64,000 nt of DNA, taken from Amphibalanus amphitrite. Its lineage: Eukaryota > Arthropoda > Thecostraca > Balanomorpha > Balanidae. The notes beneath the pieces were generated by a model, which was given only the letters and a program-made list of their open reading frames with translations, ran no database searches and had not been told where the DNA came from. Shown here one piece after another: positions 44,440 through 55,556 of this stretch (its first letter is position 1; each line of letters begins with the position of its first letter). Both the position numbers and the translations under genes were made by a program. The stretch covers positions 186,001 to 250,000 of the forward strand of contig NW_024882205.1 of assembly GCF_019059575.1 (NCBI RefSeq), given 5' to 3'.

Positions 44440-46225
44440 ATAACGAGGCGCCGCACACTGGTCGGAAACGCCCTGACGAGAGGCCACGGGCGATTCCGGA
44501 GTTTCGGATTATTTTTTATATAGATCGATTTGAAATTGATCAAATTATTATACTTAGGCCAAAAAACTAATCCGGGTGACCAAAAATAACTGTAATCAGC
44601 CCCCGAAGATGGGGTATCCCAGAACTCGGAAACTGACGCGGAGCAAGAGGTTTCTTGAGCCGGATATTCAGAGTCTTATTGCTGATAGACACCAAATTGA
44701 AATCCCACATATTATGCATCAAAATGTTCGTTATGAAGTTGCCGACTGGTCAGTGCAAAATTTTTGGCATACTAAATCCCTAACTAAGATGTACTATAGC
44801 TTTTTATGAAGGCTCTCCTACAGTGATTCTGGAATATAACTGCAAAGTTTAGGTAAGGAAACAACAGGTAGTCCCATCTAGTTCCACTCTGATTTTTTGT
44901 GAGATGAAGTAGGATTTAAATTTACACCAGGGCAACATAAAAGCTAACTGCGCATATTTGCGCAAAATTTGCAGGAGCCGCTCTTCCTACCCAACTACCG
45001 CCCGCCCCGCCCCAGTTTCGGCTCGGCCGCCGCGCCCGGCTTACGCTGACCTGTGTGGCCTGCACGCATCCATGCGTAGTTGACTGGTCATTAAAAACAG
45101 ATGCGCTTGAGTTTATGAATTTTGTGAAAAGCGCGTTTTATGTATGCATTTATGTTGATGTATTGACATCAAAAGCCTTCCACATATTGCGTGGCGATTA
45201 CGGCTTGTATTTAGAGAGCCTTGCTATCAGCTATTGACAACCATCACTCGGCTGAAGAAAGTGGAAATTGAAACCTTCGTGAATATAAGACGCTGCAAAT
45301 ATAGGACGCCTGTCACTGACGTCGGGTTACCTTGGGCCGTCTTTAGTTACATTAGATCACAATTCCGGTATTTACCCCGGGCCGGACCGATTGGTTTTCT
45401 ATATTGACCGGGGAGGGTTGGTACAACTCCCTCGCCGTTTCGCCTCTAATTGAGCTAGAGCCTGGCGGAAAAAAAGCTTGTGTGCCGTTATAAGACGCAA
45501 AAATCAGGTGCTACCCGATTTTAAGGTCTTAGGTCAGCCAGTGACCTCTTAGGTCAGGTAAGTGCCACAAGGCACGGGTTCGGTTTTAGGTTAATTACTT
45601 TACCAAAAATGGTCGCACTGCCGCGATTTTGGCATCATCGTGTTTGTCTAGCTCAGGCGCGTTGAATGCTATACTTGGTGTTCGGGTGAACTCAACTTAA
45701 GGTGTTAACCTCGGGTCAAGGTCAGATCGGAGCCCCTCAGGTCACGAAAATGGTTGAATGAGGTCATATTGCATATCATTCGATTCGGCAGGTCTTCCTG
45801 AGTCCAATGGTGGCTTTCCCGACTCTCTAGCTCCATCTGATCAGGAGTTATTGACGAAAAACTTATATGGCCTTAGTGACGTCATAAATGACGTCACGCA
45901 AAGTCAACAATGCTTAAGTCAAGCACTGGACCTTGCAAGAAGTGCATGAAACCATTCCCGGTGCCCGAATAGCAGCCCCCAATTTCCCTTGTTGACTTAA
46001 AGTGGTGCTAGATCCTGTATTATACTCAATTATGACGTCATAACTTAACAAATTCACGTCACATATTTAGTGCTTGACATCCAAATGATAGATTACATAT
46101 GACAGAGAAGGTATGCAAAGTTTTATGAAGTTTGCTTCACTAGTTGTGGAATAACAAGCAAAAAACTTTTGCGGAAAGGCCGCTGGCCTCTCGCTGGAGC
46201 GTTTCCGACCAGTGTGCGCCGGCGC
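44440..46225. repeat. Inverted pair of about 55-bp GC-rich segments
   Basis: 44450-44505 contains gcacactggtcggaaacgcc and gagaggcca; the reverse complement of 46165-46225 contains gcacactggtcggaaacgct and gagaggcca. The pair flanks about 1.7 kb including an AGGTCA-rich block at 45.4-45.9 kb. Confidence 0.6.
45373..45960. mobile_element. Probable diverged member of the AGGTCA-rich element family
   Basis: It begins with a ccccgggccgg end after TTTA. It contains gcgttgaatgctata and repeated aggtca half-sites shared with the elements at 14903 and 40136. The right end could not be placed. Confidence 0.4.
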
Positions 46226-47009
46226 CGACCGAGCGGCCCCCTCCCCTCCCTGACCCCCCGACCCCGGTCGGTGCTCACATATCGGCCCGCCCCACCCCCT
46301 GACCCCGCCCCGCCCCCTGACCTCACCGGACAGGCCGAGGCTGGAGCGGGGACAGGGCATCGTTACACTTGTTATGTCCTCCGCTCTTCGCTGTCGGCGC
46401 CCGTGTTTACGAGATAATATACGGAGCTCACTCAGCTCTTGACTCAGCTTACGACGGTCAACAAGGAGCAACCGCTGCTGCCTTCTCGCAAAATAAAACC
46501 AGCAAAAGGAAGTGTAGGTACGGATAAAAGGTAACAGTAGGAAGATCAAAACGGCGAATCAAACGGCATAAACAATCATATTTCAACATTACCAATGACT
46601 GACTATTGATCCATCACGGCCTGGGTCAGCATGATCAGTAAAGGAATTTGATTTGATTTCAGGACGAGGGGCGGGAGCATTGATTGCCATTCGCGAGTTT
46701 GCGATTCCCCCCAAGCCGATGTTAGCTATGACCTAATTATTTGCCATTTGGCAGAACGGCAACTATGCCGATTGCCACCGTCATCTGAATGCGGACGCCA
46801 CTGAAGGACACATTCCGAGAACCACCGCACGCTCTCATACACAGAGGTAGGCGGTAACGTCCGCAATGCGAAGCAATATTCCTCAGATCGAGCAGCCATT
46901 GTCGGCTACGTCCGCACCTTTGTTGTTGCCAGCTCGATATGGCTCGGTCGGTCACTATCCATTACTGACACTACCGGGAACTGTGATCGAGCTGCTCGGC
47001 GTCAGGACA

Positions 47010-47530
47010 AAAAGACGCCGTCCAGCGGCAGTGGCCGGCGCCGTCTAGCGGCAGTGGAGGGCGCCGTACAAAACAGTCGAGGGCGCCGTCCAGAAAACGC
47101 CGAGGGCGCCGTATATACAGACAGTCGAGGGCACCGTCCATACACCACCGAGGGCGTCGTTCAGCGGCCCTAAAGGACGCTAATTCTCGAGGGCGCCGTT
47201 CAGCGACCGTATATGTAGAGGACGATATCCAATGACTACATAGAGACCGTTAAAGGGACGCTAAAAGGGTCTCTAAAAGGGACGCTAACGGACGCTACCC
47301 AGTGTAGAGTGTACAGAGAACGTTAATGTCTGGCGATCGCAGGGGCACCATCCAGCGACAGCCTGAAGTAATTCCATTCGCGACCCTCAGGGCGCTAATT
47401 ATCGAGGGCGCCGTCCAGCGACCATCAAGGGCGCCGTATAGCAACGGCTGAGGGTGCCGGCTGCCGTCCACTCTAGTGGCAGTGGAGGGCGCCATCCAGC
47501 GACTCCAAGAGGTACCAGCTCGAGGGCGCC
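47010..47530 (+). repeat. Short-period repeat around GAGGGCGCCGTCCA
   Basis: At least ten irregularly spaced copies of gagggcgccgt, most followed by cca or ata, with spacers of 10-40 bp. Confidence 0.8.
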
Positions 47531-48075
47531 CGTCAATGACAGTCGGGGAGTCAGTCCGCAAGGTGCAAGAGGTGCTATAACTCGCAGCTTTTTGGCGTCA
47601 TTTTCATCGGCCCAAGGCCCCAAAACTTCATCGGCCGGTTATTGCCTATTGGGAAGTCAGTAGCTGCACAACATGGTCCCTTCCTACAGCAGGAATAAGT
47701 TTGGTTAGGTTAGGTCATGTATTTGAATGGTGATGCGTTTGAATATGAATGCTGAGATTGAAAGGAAATGCTGTAGCCTCACGTGTTCAGCTTACACTAT
47801 CTATATTTTCTTAACAGCGAAAGTTAATGGGAGTTGTTGACATGCCATGATGCTGAAATTCGGCGCAAGCGAAATCTGCCGATCGGAATTATCGAAGATA
47901 TGAAAACAATCAGAACAAACGCTACTTTTTATTCGTGCATCTGAGCTAGTGATTAGAAGAACAGAAGAAAAAAGACATTCTGCATCAACAACAAACTATC
48001 TGTATCAACAAACTCTTTGCCACAGCCTGGGTTACTGCGTGACTGCGTTATCGTCGTCCTCCGGCGATGGTAGAC

Positions 48076-48768
48076 CTAGCGACTCTCCACGTCCATATCC
48101 AACACCAGGTAAGACGTGCACGACTGGAGGGCAGACAGAAGCGCCGGCGACACCTCACTGAACCGGCTCAGGTTGGGCGCCACCCGCTTCAGGAAGCGCT
48201 CTTTGAGGCTTTGCCACGTGCGGCCACCGAGCTGAAGGGCCATGTCTTGCCAGAGCCGGCGGCCGCCGACCCGGAGCGCGCGGCACGGCTCCTCGGCCTC
48301 CAGGTAGCGCAGAATGGCCTCGTCCTCCGCGCGGGTGAAGCGGCGGTACGGCGGCCGGCCCTTCCCACCCAGCCGGTGCCGCGGCTGTTCGGGGAACAGT
48401 CGCGGCATCATGCTGCTGCGCCAGTGCTGCTTCATCGACTGCCAGCTGCGGCCGGGCAGCAGCCGGCGCCGCTCCAGACACTGCCAGGCGTGCCGGCCGC
48501 CGAGCCGGGCGCCGCTCCGCCGCAGCTGCAGCACGTGCCGAGCCAGGGTGTGCTCCTCCTCATCCGTGTAGGCCCGGCGCCCGGCGGCGTCAGCGGAGGC
48601 AGAGGAGCCGTTCAGCCTTGCGTTCAACAGCGAGCAAAGATCGCTGTCCTCATCCGAGCTGCTGGCCACGAAATCCAAAAAGAAATCCACCTCCGGGCTC
48701 CCGGGAGTCGAGCAGCCGACGCCGGTAGTCGAGCTAGGGACAGGCTGGACCAGGGGGGTACGCTCCGG
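48076..48768 (-). CDS. Protein with two Rap1-type Myb domains (TERF2IP-like), start unresolved
   Basis: The open exon ends with TAG at 48076-48078. Counting from the GTG at 48690, domain one (about residues 39-98) has AYTDEEEHTLARHV, W70 and SWQSMKQHW; domain two (about 115-175) has RFTRAEDEAILRYL, LWQDM and TWQSLKERFLKRV. The pattern of an initial acidic helix, a central Trp and a (S/T)WQS(L/M)K recognition helix is that of the Rap1 Myb domain of telomeric TERF2IP proteins. No ATG lies in frame between the upstream stop at 48772-48774 and the domains. A fair acceptor (taacag) ends at 48769, and a GTAAGT donor reads from 48847 down to 48842, which would make an intron of about 79 nt, but the short exon before it shows no ATG. 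The protein has an acidic N-terminus (SSSDEDSD) and no BRCT or Rap1 C-terminal domain. It could be a telomere-associated factor, a lineage-specific relative or a transposon-derived DNA-binding protein. Confidence 0.6.
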   Translation of the reverse strand, partial: PERTPLVQPVPSSTTGVGCSTPGSPEVDFFLDFVASSSDEDSDLCSLLNARLNGSSASADAAGRRAYTDEEEHTLARHVLQLRRSGARLGGRHAWQCLERRRLLPGRSWQSMKQHWRSSMMPRLFPEQPRHRLGGKGRPPYRRFTRAEDEAILRYLEAEEPCRALRVGGRRLWQDMALQLGGRTWQSLKERFLKRVAPNLSRFSEVSPALLSALQSCTSYLVLDMDVESR

Positions 48769-48775
48769 CTGTTAA

Positions 48776-49075
48776 GCATTATGAAAAATGGTGACAGACG
48801 TTTGTGGAGGATTGTCGACGAACTCTTGTTCCGTGAGCAGTACTTACACGCTAGCGGAAAATTCACCAATCAGCGCTCGGCGGTACTCGACGCTGATTGG
48901 TCCGACGCTCGTGACGAAATTGCGGGGGACCGCAGTTATTCTCTATGGACCCGAATAGGCTTTTGGATTTCGGAGGGGTTTCTTTAAAATCATATGCTGT
49001 TTCGAGCTGTTTTCGAGTTGAAATATATTTCTTATGACTGTTACCTATATAATGGCACCATAAAATCATGATTTT
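48776..49075 (-). promoter_or_regulatory. Upstream region of the Rap1-Myb gene with paired CCAAT boxes (left arm of an inverted duplication)
   Basis: CCAAT at 48866-48870 and its inverse ATTGG at 48896-48900. The region is the reverse complement, with substitutions and gaps, of 49910-50225, which has the same pair with the same 30-bp spacing. Paired inverted CCAAT boxes are typical NF-Y-type promoter elements. A TSS was not located. Confidence 0.55.
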
Positions 49076-49189
49076 GATAAATATTACCGATGAAATATCG
49101 GCCGAAAAGACATGCTGTCATGGTACGGACTGCCCTGCGGCTGATGTGGGGTCCCTAATGCCAGCGTATGGTAATAATGGGGTGACGAA

Positions 49190-49860
49190 GGGTTATTGGA
49201 GACTCTTAGAGCCCCATCAGCATTCAGCATAGGGTCATCAGAGGCCGGGAACGTCCATCAGGGGTCTGAGTAGGCCTGTCATAGGGGCATACATGACACA
49301 TCATGGCCCATGGGTCAATGTAGATCCATGGGGCCGTTGAAGGGCCAGCATTGTTCAGCGTGGGCTCGCAATTACCTCTGATGGGCATATGCCGTGCCCC
49401 GATGGACTAACGCTGGCCCCTGATGAACCATCACCAGCCCCTGATAGGTCTACAAAGCCCACTGCTGGGTCTAAATTGGTCACTGATATGCCCAAATGGG
49501 CCACTGAGAAACCCGTACAACATCCCCTGACTGCACCTGCTGGACCGGTGCCGTCCTCTCATGGGCCCACCACAGCTCTTGAATGACCTTTTCAAGTCCC
49601 TTGAAGTGCCTTTATTGGCCTAAATGGCCCCTGATTGGCTTATGTGGTCCCTATTGGTCCTATATGGCCCCCATGAGCCCTCAACGTCCCTAGACGGCCT
49701 TACATTATATGTCACTGGGCCCTGTTGGGTCAGCACCGGCCCCTGATAGGCTTGCACTGGACCCACCGGGCCTATACCGACCCATGAAGGGCCTATGTCG
49801 AGCCCTCATGGGCCTCCGATGACCACACGCCGGCATGTGTGGCCCCATCAGCAGTGGTCC
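49190..49860 (+). repeat. Degenerate GGCC-rich short repeat
   Basis: Repeated ggcccctgatrgg, catgggcc and gggcctat motifs at 15-30-bp intervals, filling the spacer between the two inverted arms. No coding sense. Confidence 0.6.
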
Positions 49861-49909
49861 GTCTATCCCATGTACTTACGGTCTTTTTGGTCGATGTGAC
49901 ACCGGTAGT

Positions 49910-50225
49910 ATATAGAAATGTTATGATTAAATGTCGTTATTACACAGTCAAAAGTCACAGAAAGAATATCCAAGCTCAAAAATGGCCTCAAACCCAACAA
50001 AAACTGGTACAAATCCCCTTCAAAAGCCGTAAGTCTATTAAACGCCATAGGGGAATAGCTGCAGTCCCCCGCAATTTCGTCACGAGCATCGGGCCAATCA
50101 GCGTTGAGTATTGCCGAACGCCGATTGGTCGATTTCCGCTAGCCTGTAAATGCTGCTTGCGGATATAGTTTTGAACAAAAGAGGGTCGCGGCTACTAATT
50201 ATCGCTTGTCACCACTTTTTCGTCG
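49910..50225 (+). promoter_or_regulatory. Right arm of the inverted promoter-like duplication
   Basis: CCAAT at 50094-50098 and ATTGG at 50124-50128. Shared blocks with the left arm include cgtcacgag, attgcgggg and ccgctagc, read as inverse complements. It points to the right, but no gene was recognised downstream to 51559; a TTTATATAG stretch follows near 50240. Confidence 0.5.
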
Positions 50226-51559
50226 GGAGCGTTCTACCTGGTTTATATAGCCTTGGGCTGGACCAAGGCCGGCGGGACGGCGGCGGCGTCGACACCCGCA
50301 CGACGCTTTCGTCTAGCCGACGAACCGTGGCCAGTCGTCTCGGTCGAGGAGGTTGGCGTAGGCATCGTCAGACCTGCCTTGGTCAGACCCGTCCTCAACC
50401 TGGCAACCAAGTCCTCGCACGGCCTCTTTCGGTGATAGGGGCCCTATCACCGATTGACGATGGGGTCGATCGAAATTCCGGCAGGTTCCGTAGCCCGGAA
50501 AACAAAGACAACCGCTCTAAACCGCCCCAATCTCCTCCGCAATCTCCAAGGGTCTTGTTTATCTGGTGGTGTCACTGAACTCTACAATGGGTGGTGTCAA
50601 GGGGTGGTGTACAAGTGGTGTATTTCATAATTGATCATGTGCGAATCTCTAAAAATATGACGTAACTGCTGCATATGCCTGCATATTATGCTCATTGCTC
50701 ATGCGTAGTGATGGATGTAGATGGGAATGCAGGCCATAAGCTTTCCTGATCATCCAAGCTCTTATTCGTTTTTGTCCATTTATATAATGATATAAGCACA
50801 CTTGAATGTGCTACTATTTCTTCCGTAATGTCGCGCGTAAATGTCGTCATTTTCCTCTGTCATTATCATGATGCAAGAATAAGATCCGTGAATATGACTT
50901 GAATTATGACTTGCCTTGGTTTGGCCTTGGTTTTATGCAAGGCAATAGAAAACTACTTATGACTCATTCTTATGCAAATCACAATGTGCATTGCTAGGTC
51001 GTGGCAGTCAAGCTCATTTCGACAGATATTTGACATTTGAAATGTGAGAAAAAATAAGCAAAAAACGAGTTTTGAACAAGAAGATATCATGTCCCCCAGG
51101 CTCCAGTTCCAAAGAGAAGCGCACACAAATTGTTCTTCTGACGTCATTTATTTGGATTCTGGCAGACGATTGCGTCGGACTTAGACGGATGTGGTGTGAA
51201 AACGGCGGAAACGGCGCATTCGATCCTGCCGCGCGCTGTGTGTGATGGTGGTGAGCGTGTGCTGGGTTGCCGACTGCCGTATCATTTTTAATGTCTATTA
51301 TTACTGGTATGTTCCGATAACTCATTATTTTGGGTAGAAGTGTGGGTAGCCGTGGTAGTCATTTTTTTTATGTGGTCTGATGTGGTCCGTGGCTGGCGCC
51401 TAGCGGGGAAGCAGAGTTGTGCTGTGTTGGGTTCGCTGGCGATGCGTGGTCACTGGTCTCCACTTGACTTCGACTTCCAGAATCAAATAGTCCCAAGATC
51501 CAAAAATTTTGCCCTAATTTACACAGCTGTTTGAATTCTTATGCAGCTGTTAGCTGTCT
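50226..51559. other. Spacer, no gene recognised
   Basis: The first 350 bp are GC-rich and open on the plus strand but match nothing recognised; the remainder is AT-rich and plain. Confidence 0.5.
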
Positions 51560-54500
51560 CAGTCCCACGCACAAGGGGGAAAAGCTCAAATTATTGAGCG
51601 CTCAAAATATTGAGCGTGTGACGTCAGAGGCTCCCATAGGCGTAATGCTGAGGGCTCAAAAAATTGAGCCGTTTCAGGAACACGTTTTGCAAAAGCAACT
51701 CGCAACACCTAGGGAGAAATGGCAACACCCTAGGAGAATCACTAATGATGCAAAACAGATTAGGCTTTCATATTTTTCACTGCTCAAGCTTCAATGATTG
51801 GGGGAACACCAATTTATAGGTCGAAATCTTACGGCATACCAGGATGACTTAAAAACAGGCCAATATTTATGTCGAAATAAAAGTTATTTTTTGTCCATTC
51901 ACGTTTTTTACTAGGGTTCTGTTGGAAAGAGCATTTTTCATACTACCCAAAATGATTGCGATTCAATTTCACATTACCCATATCGGAGAATATTTTTCAT
52001 TTGGCGGCGCCGTTTGTTTATTTCGTCGCGACGTCTCCGGTCGCGTGGTTGTCGTCGTCCTTGTGTTGAGGGTAAGTTTTTATCGTTTTAGTTGTACTTA
52101 GATGTTAAAAGGTACACTGAAAAGTTTGAATATGCTGTGATTTTAAATTTGGAAACACGTAAACGTCAATCAATTCACGTTTTCCTCGATTTGCGTGCAG
52201 ATAAGTAACTGTCGACGAAAGTGGCGCCATCCGATATGATGTTTTGAAGGAAGGAGACACAACATATTTACGTGAAAATTTTTGTTTTTTAGTGGTCTAA
52301 GTGCTTCAAAGAGGCTGTGAATGTTTTCGTCACACAATTTTTCATTAGTTATGATGAGGTAAAAGGTAGTTTCAGTCTTAACTTTCATATAATTGACATT
52401 AAAACATATGATAGTCCACTGCTATCAGTGATTGAGTACCTTGATAGGCTTGATATTTGGCATTTCTTATTAATTTGAATGTATTCTCTATCCATATGTC
52501 CTGATAGTAAGTGACAATACTCTGCCAATATGTTTCCATAGTTTTCACATTCATTTTCCAGTCCTTTGCATAACATCACAATTTATAATCAACAAAACTC
52601 AACTCCTTCATTACTTCACAACACTGACAGCTGGACAGACTGACAGTCAACTATTGTGTGGGTGAATGCTGAAACAGGATAGCCACTTTGCTGACTGGCT
52701 CGCTCATATGAAATAAGATAAAAATGATCCTTTATATCATTTCCATCTGGAGGATCGGAGTCAACGGAAAAGGAAGGCCACTTTCAAGCCTCAAGGTCTA
52801 GGCCGCCAGACGCCAGTCGGCAGTCACCACCAAATTTATAATCGATTAATTCATTGTTATACTTTGAGACCCTTAGGTCACTGGATCAGCATCACATTTT
52901 CAGTTTCAATATAGTAAAGGTTTTTATTTGTATGATGTGAAATATTTTCCTGAATCAGAATTTAATTATCCCTAGGTACCTGTTAGAGGTTTTGGATTTA
53001 ATGCTCATTGTTGGTGTGCAGTCAGGATTTTTTTGACAGGTCCAGATAGGGAATCCTGAGCAATTTTATAGTAAAGTGGTCTCCTTATAATCACCACACA
53101 TTTTATCAAAAGCATTTGCAGAATTCATTCAATGAAGAATTTTATCAATGTTGCACCCATTTCTTAGACGACCTAGGCTGCATCTTTTTTTTTAGTTCCT
53201 GTTGTATGACATATTTTCCGTTTTGTTCCACTGCATAAAGAAAAAAATCGTTTGAGATCACCAAACAGCTTTTCTTTTTCTGGCAGGTCTGCACAACCAA
53301 GCGGTCGCTGGCGAGGACGTCGGCCGTCTCTGTGGGTAAGGTCATCTGCTCAGCCTATGTGGAGATCAGCAAGACGTCACTAAGATGAAGACTTCGCTGG
53401 AGCAGAAGCCGCTGACCCGTGTCCGATCGGGCAGGTCATGCTCGACGGCACGAGCCACAACTCGAACGACTCGGTGACATCAACAACATGGTGGAGCAGG
53501 TGAATGAGTTTGGCGACGTATTGTGCGACTGCAAGAAGGGTTGTCTGCGTGTTCTGGCCGGCGGAGCGGCGACGCTGCGCAGTCTGTGCTGGCGGTGAGC
53601 AGCTGGCCGTGGTGACCGCGCGCGCCCACATGCGCCGACAACCTGTGCGGCTTCGACGGCCCGGGACAGCCCGATGCCGCCCACTATGCGACGCCGACCG
53701 CGCACTGTCCGCACGGCCACATGGAGGTGTGCCCGCGTCTTTTGCCCGCACGCCGCTACCTCGCAGCTGGTCTGCAACCACGCCGTCGCCGCCTGTAGCC
53801 CGATAACAAAACGGCTGTCTGATAATGACGCGTGTTCTTTGTGATGTTGCTACTGTGATCGTTGCTACTGCTGGTCTGAGACTCGATGTTTCCATTCGTC
53901 TTTTACATGTTAAGGATTTGATAATGAAAAGCTTAGTCCGAGCTTAGGTCGTTTATATCATTTGTTATATGGCATATTTTGGATCAAAGCAGTACGACAC
54001 TGCCTCCTGCTTTTGTGATGTATGCTGGCAAGACGCAGGTTCCGGTCGCAGGTCACCCGGACCCGGTTCCAATGTGGTCGGGCTGGCATGCGATAATGTG
54101 ATGTTGTTTTGCTCGTCTCTGTGTTCCACACTTGATGATGTTTGTGAATCTAACCCACATTGTATAGTATTCTTGTTTGTTTGCGGCCGATGGCCTTGTA
54201 AGTTGTAACCGTGGCAATACAGTTTTTCCTGCTATAATTCTCCAATATTCAAGGGTGGGTGGATATCTCTGTATTCTATTCCCTTCTCCCAGTACAGTCA
54301 GAGAATATCAATTACAGTATTCATACGGATTATTCAAGCCTTATACAATTATTTGAGGTGTGCCGAATCCGACAGACCGATAAAACTACTAGCGGAAAAT
54401 GTGACATGATGCCATGGGTTTGTGAAAAGTTTAGGTACTACGTAGCATTCAACTTCCTGCATTTCTGTTTCAACTCAGTTTAACGTATTTCAACGAACAT

Positions 54501-54916
54501 AACATCAAAAATGGCAGCCAGTACCGGCTTCACCTGTCACGGAGAACGCTCAAAAAATTGAGTGTAGATGCTGGCCGGCACTCAATTTTTTGAGCGCCAG
54601 CTGACTGTCGTCTGTCGTGGCGCTCAATTTATTGAGTATCGCGGTCCCGAACGACAAGTGGCGCTCAAAAAGTTGAGCGTCTTTAGGGCATTTTCTTTCC
54701 AAAAACACCGATATAAATTATCACGGCGAGTGTTCGAGAAGAAACCTTGTTGCTCTCTCTTGCCATTTGATACCTTATTTGGATACGATATTTGCCGTAG
54801 TGTGACGCTAAAGGCATTGTAAAATACCATCGTTTCGCCTATTCCTTCATAATGGGGCCCGCTCAATTTTTTGAGCGCTCAATTTTTTGAGCTTTTCCCC
54901 CTTGTGCGTGGGACTG
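51560..54916. mobile_element. 3.36-kb terminal-inverted-repeat element with palindrome arrays and gene-like cargo
   Basis: Ends 51560-51615 and 54861-54916 are inverted copies beginning cagtcccacgcacaaggggg. GTCT occurs directly outside both ends, a candidate 4-bp target duplication. Nine copies of the palindrome gctcaawwwwttgagc lie near the ends: 51584, 51600, 51654, 54548, 54580, 54622, 54663, 54861 and 54877. Inside are exon-like pieces: a GTAAGT donor near 52071, an acceptor at 53282-53287 (ctggcag) and a GC-rich block to 53800. No transposase was recognised. Confidence 0.7.
53288..53810 (+). pseudogene. Decayed or captured coding-like block, family not recognised
   Basis: A ctttttctggcag acceptor precedes a short open piece ending in a GTAAGG donor near 53335, then a GC-rich stretch. 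Switching frames gives DPCPIGQVMLDGTSHNSNDS, then INNMVEQVNEFGDVLCDCKK, then a Cys/His-rich stretch with CADNLCGFDGPGQP. Composition and codon-like order suggest former protein-coding sequence broken by frameshifts and stops. The minus-strand frame across it is a shadow. No family could be named. Confidence 0.35.
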
Positions 54917-55019
54917 GTCTGAAACTGTTAGGAATTTTTGCCTGGGCCCTGTTTTACTGGTGATAGCAGCAGGGGCGTTCCACGACAAATCAACAAATAA
55001 AAAATTAAATTTGCACCCT

Positions 55020-55185
55020 CATATTTTATTCTTCATTGAAAACTGGTTTAAGGGGTTGTGATGGGCGGGGAAGCCAGCTGTGGCAAGGATTTTATTCTTA
55101 GAACAACGGTTTCCGAGATTGCCACAGCTGGCTTCCCCGCCCATCACAACCCCTTAAACCAGTTTTCAATGAAGAATAAAATATG
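55020..55185. repeat. Perfect 67-bp inverted repeat
   Basis: Arms 55020-55086 and 55119-55185 are exact reverse complements (from catattttattcttcattg inward) around a 32-nt loop. The second arm is an extra inverted copy of sequence belonging to the foldback arm. Confidence 0.9.
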
Positions 55186-55548
55186 CCGGTCCCGTAGCTC
55201 AGTTGGTAGAGCGTTGGACTCCGCGTGGTGAGAGCACGCGTTCCCGGTTACGACAGTCCGGGTTCGAAGCGCGACGGGCGCTTGACATTTATGGGCCTCC
55301 TGACAGGTATGGTTGCGGTTGGTGGCAGGCCGTAGCCAGGCGAAGTCAGTGAGGGGACCGGCCGTGCGCGGCTATGTGCGCACGTTAAACTTTGGACTCT
55401 AAATTCTGCCATAGAACCGGAATTGCGCGATCGGAGGGTAGAGGGCAGGGTCACCGCAACAAGCTTCGCTTAGCGGTGGCTCTGTCCTTGTGAATCCTTC
55501 CTATCAAAAGGTTCGGACTAAATTTATAAAAAAAAATAAAAAAATATA
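55186..55548 (+). mobile_element. tRNA-derived SINE
   Basis: An RNA polymerase III A box tagctcagttggtagagc (from about 55195) and a B box gggttcgaagc (from about 55259), an unrelated body of about 250 bp, and an A-rich tail (55526-55547). The acceptor stem does not close, so this is not a working tRNA gene. Confidence 0.75.
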
Positions 55549-55556
55549 GCCTCGAG

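Larger units (their letters stand above)
42653..45369. other. Spacer with tandem repeats
   Basis: No gene recognised. It contains the array at 43795-44255, the GGTC tetranucleotide run at 44302-44327 and a GC-rich block at 44270-44500. Confidence 0.5.

Noticed and set aside
48067..48987. 306-codon plus-strand open frame with a good-looking donor (CAGGTAAG at 48108)
   Set aside because: It is antisense to the Rap1-Myb exon, whose protein has recognisable domains; the plus-strand product is low-complexity.
53380..53895. 171-codon minus-strand frame inside the 3.36-kb element
   Set aside because: Shadow of the GC-rich, coding-like plus strand; product Arg/Ala/Ser-rich without a domain.
55186..55275. 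Functional tRNA gene suggested by tagctcagttggtagagc
   Set aside because: The A and B boxes are present, but the acceptor stem does not pair and an unrelated body with an A-rich tail follows, so it is a SINE.
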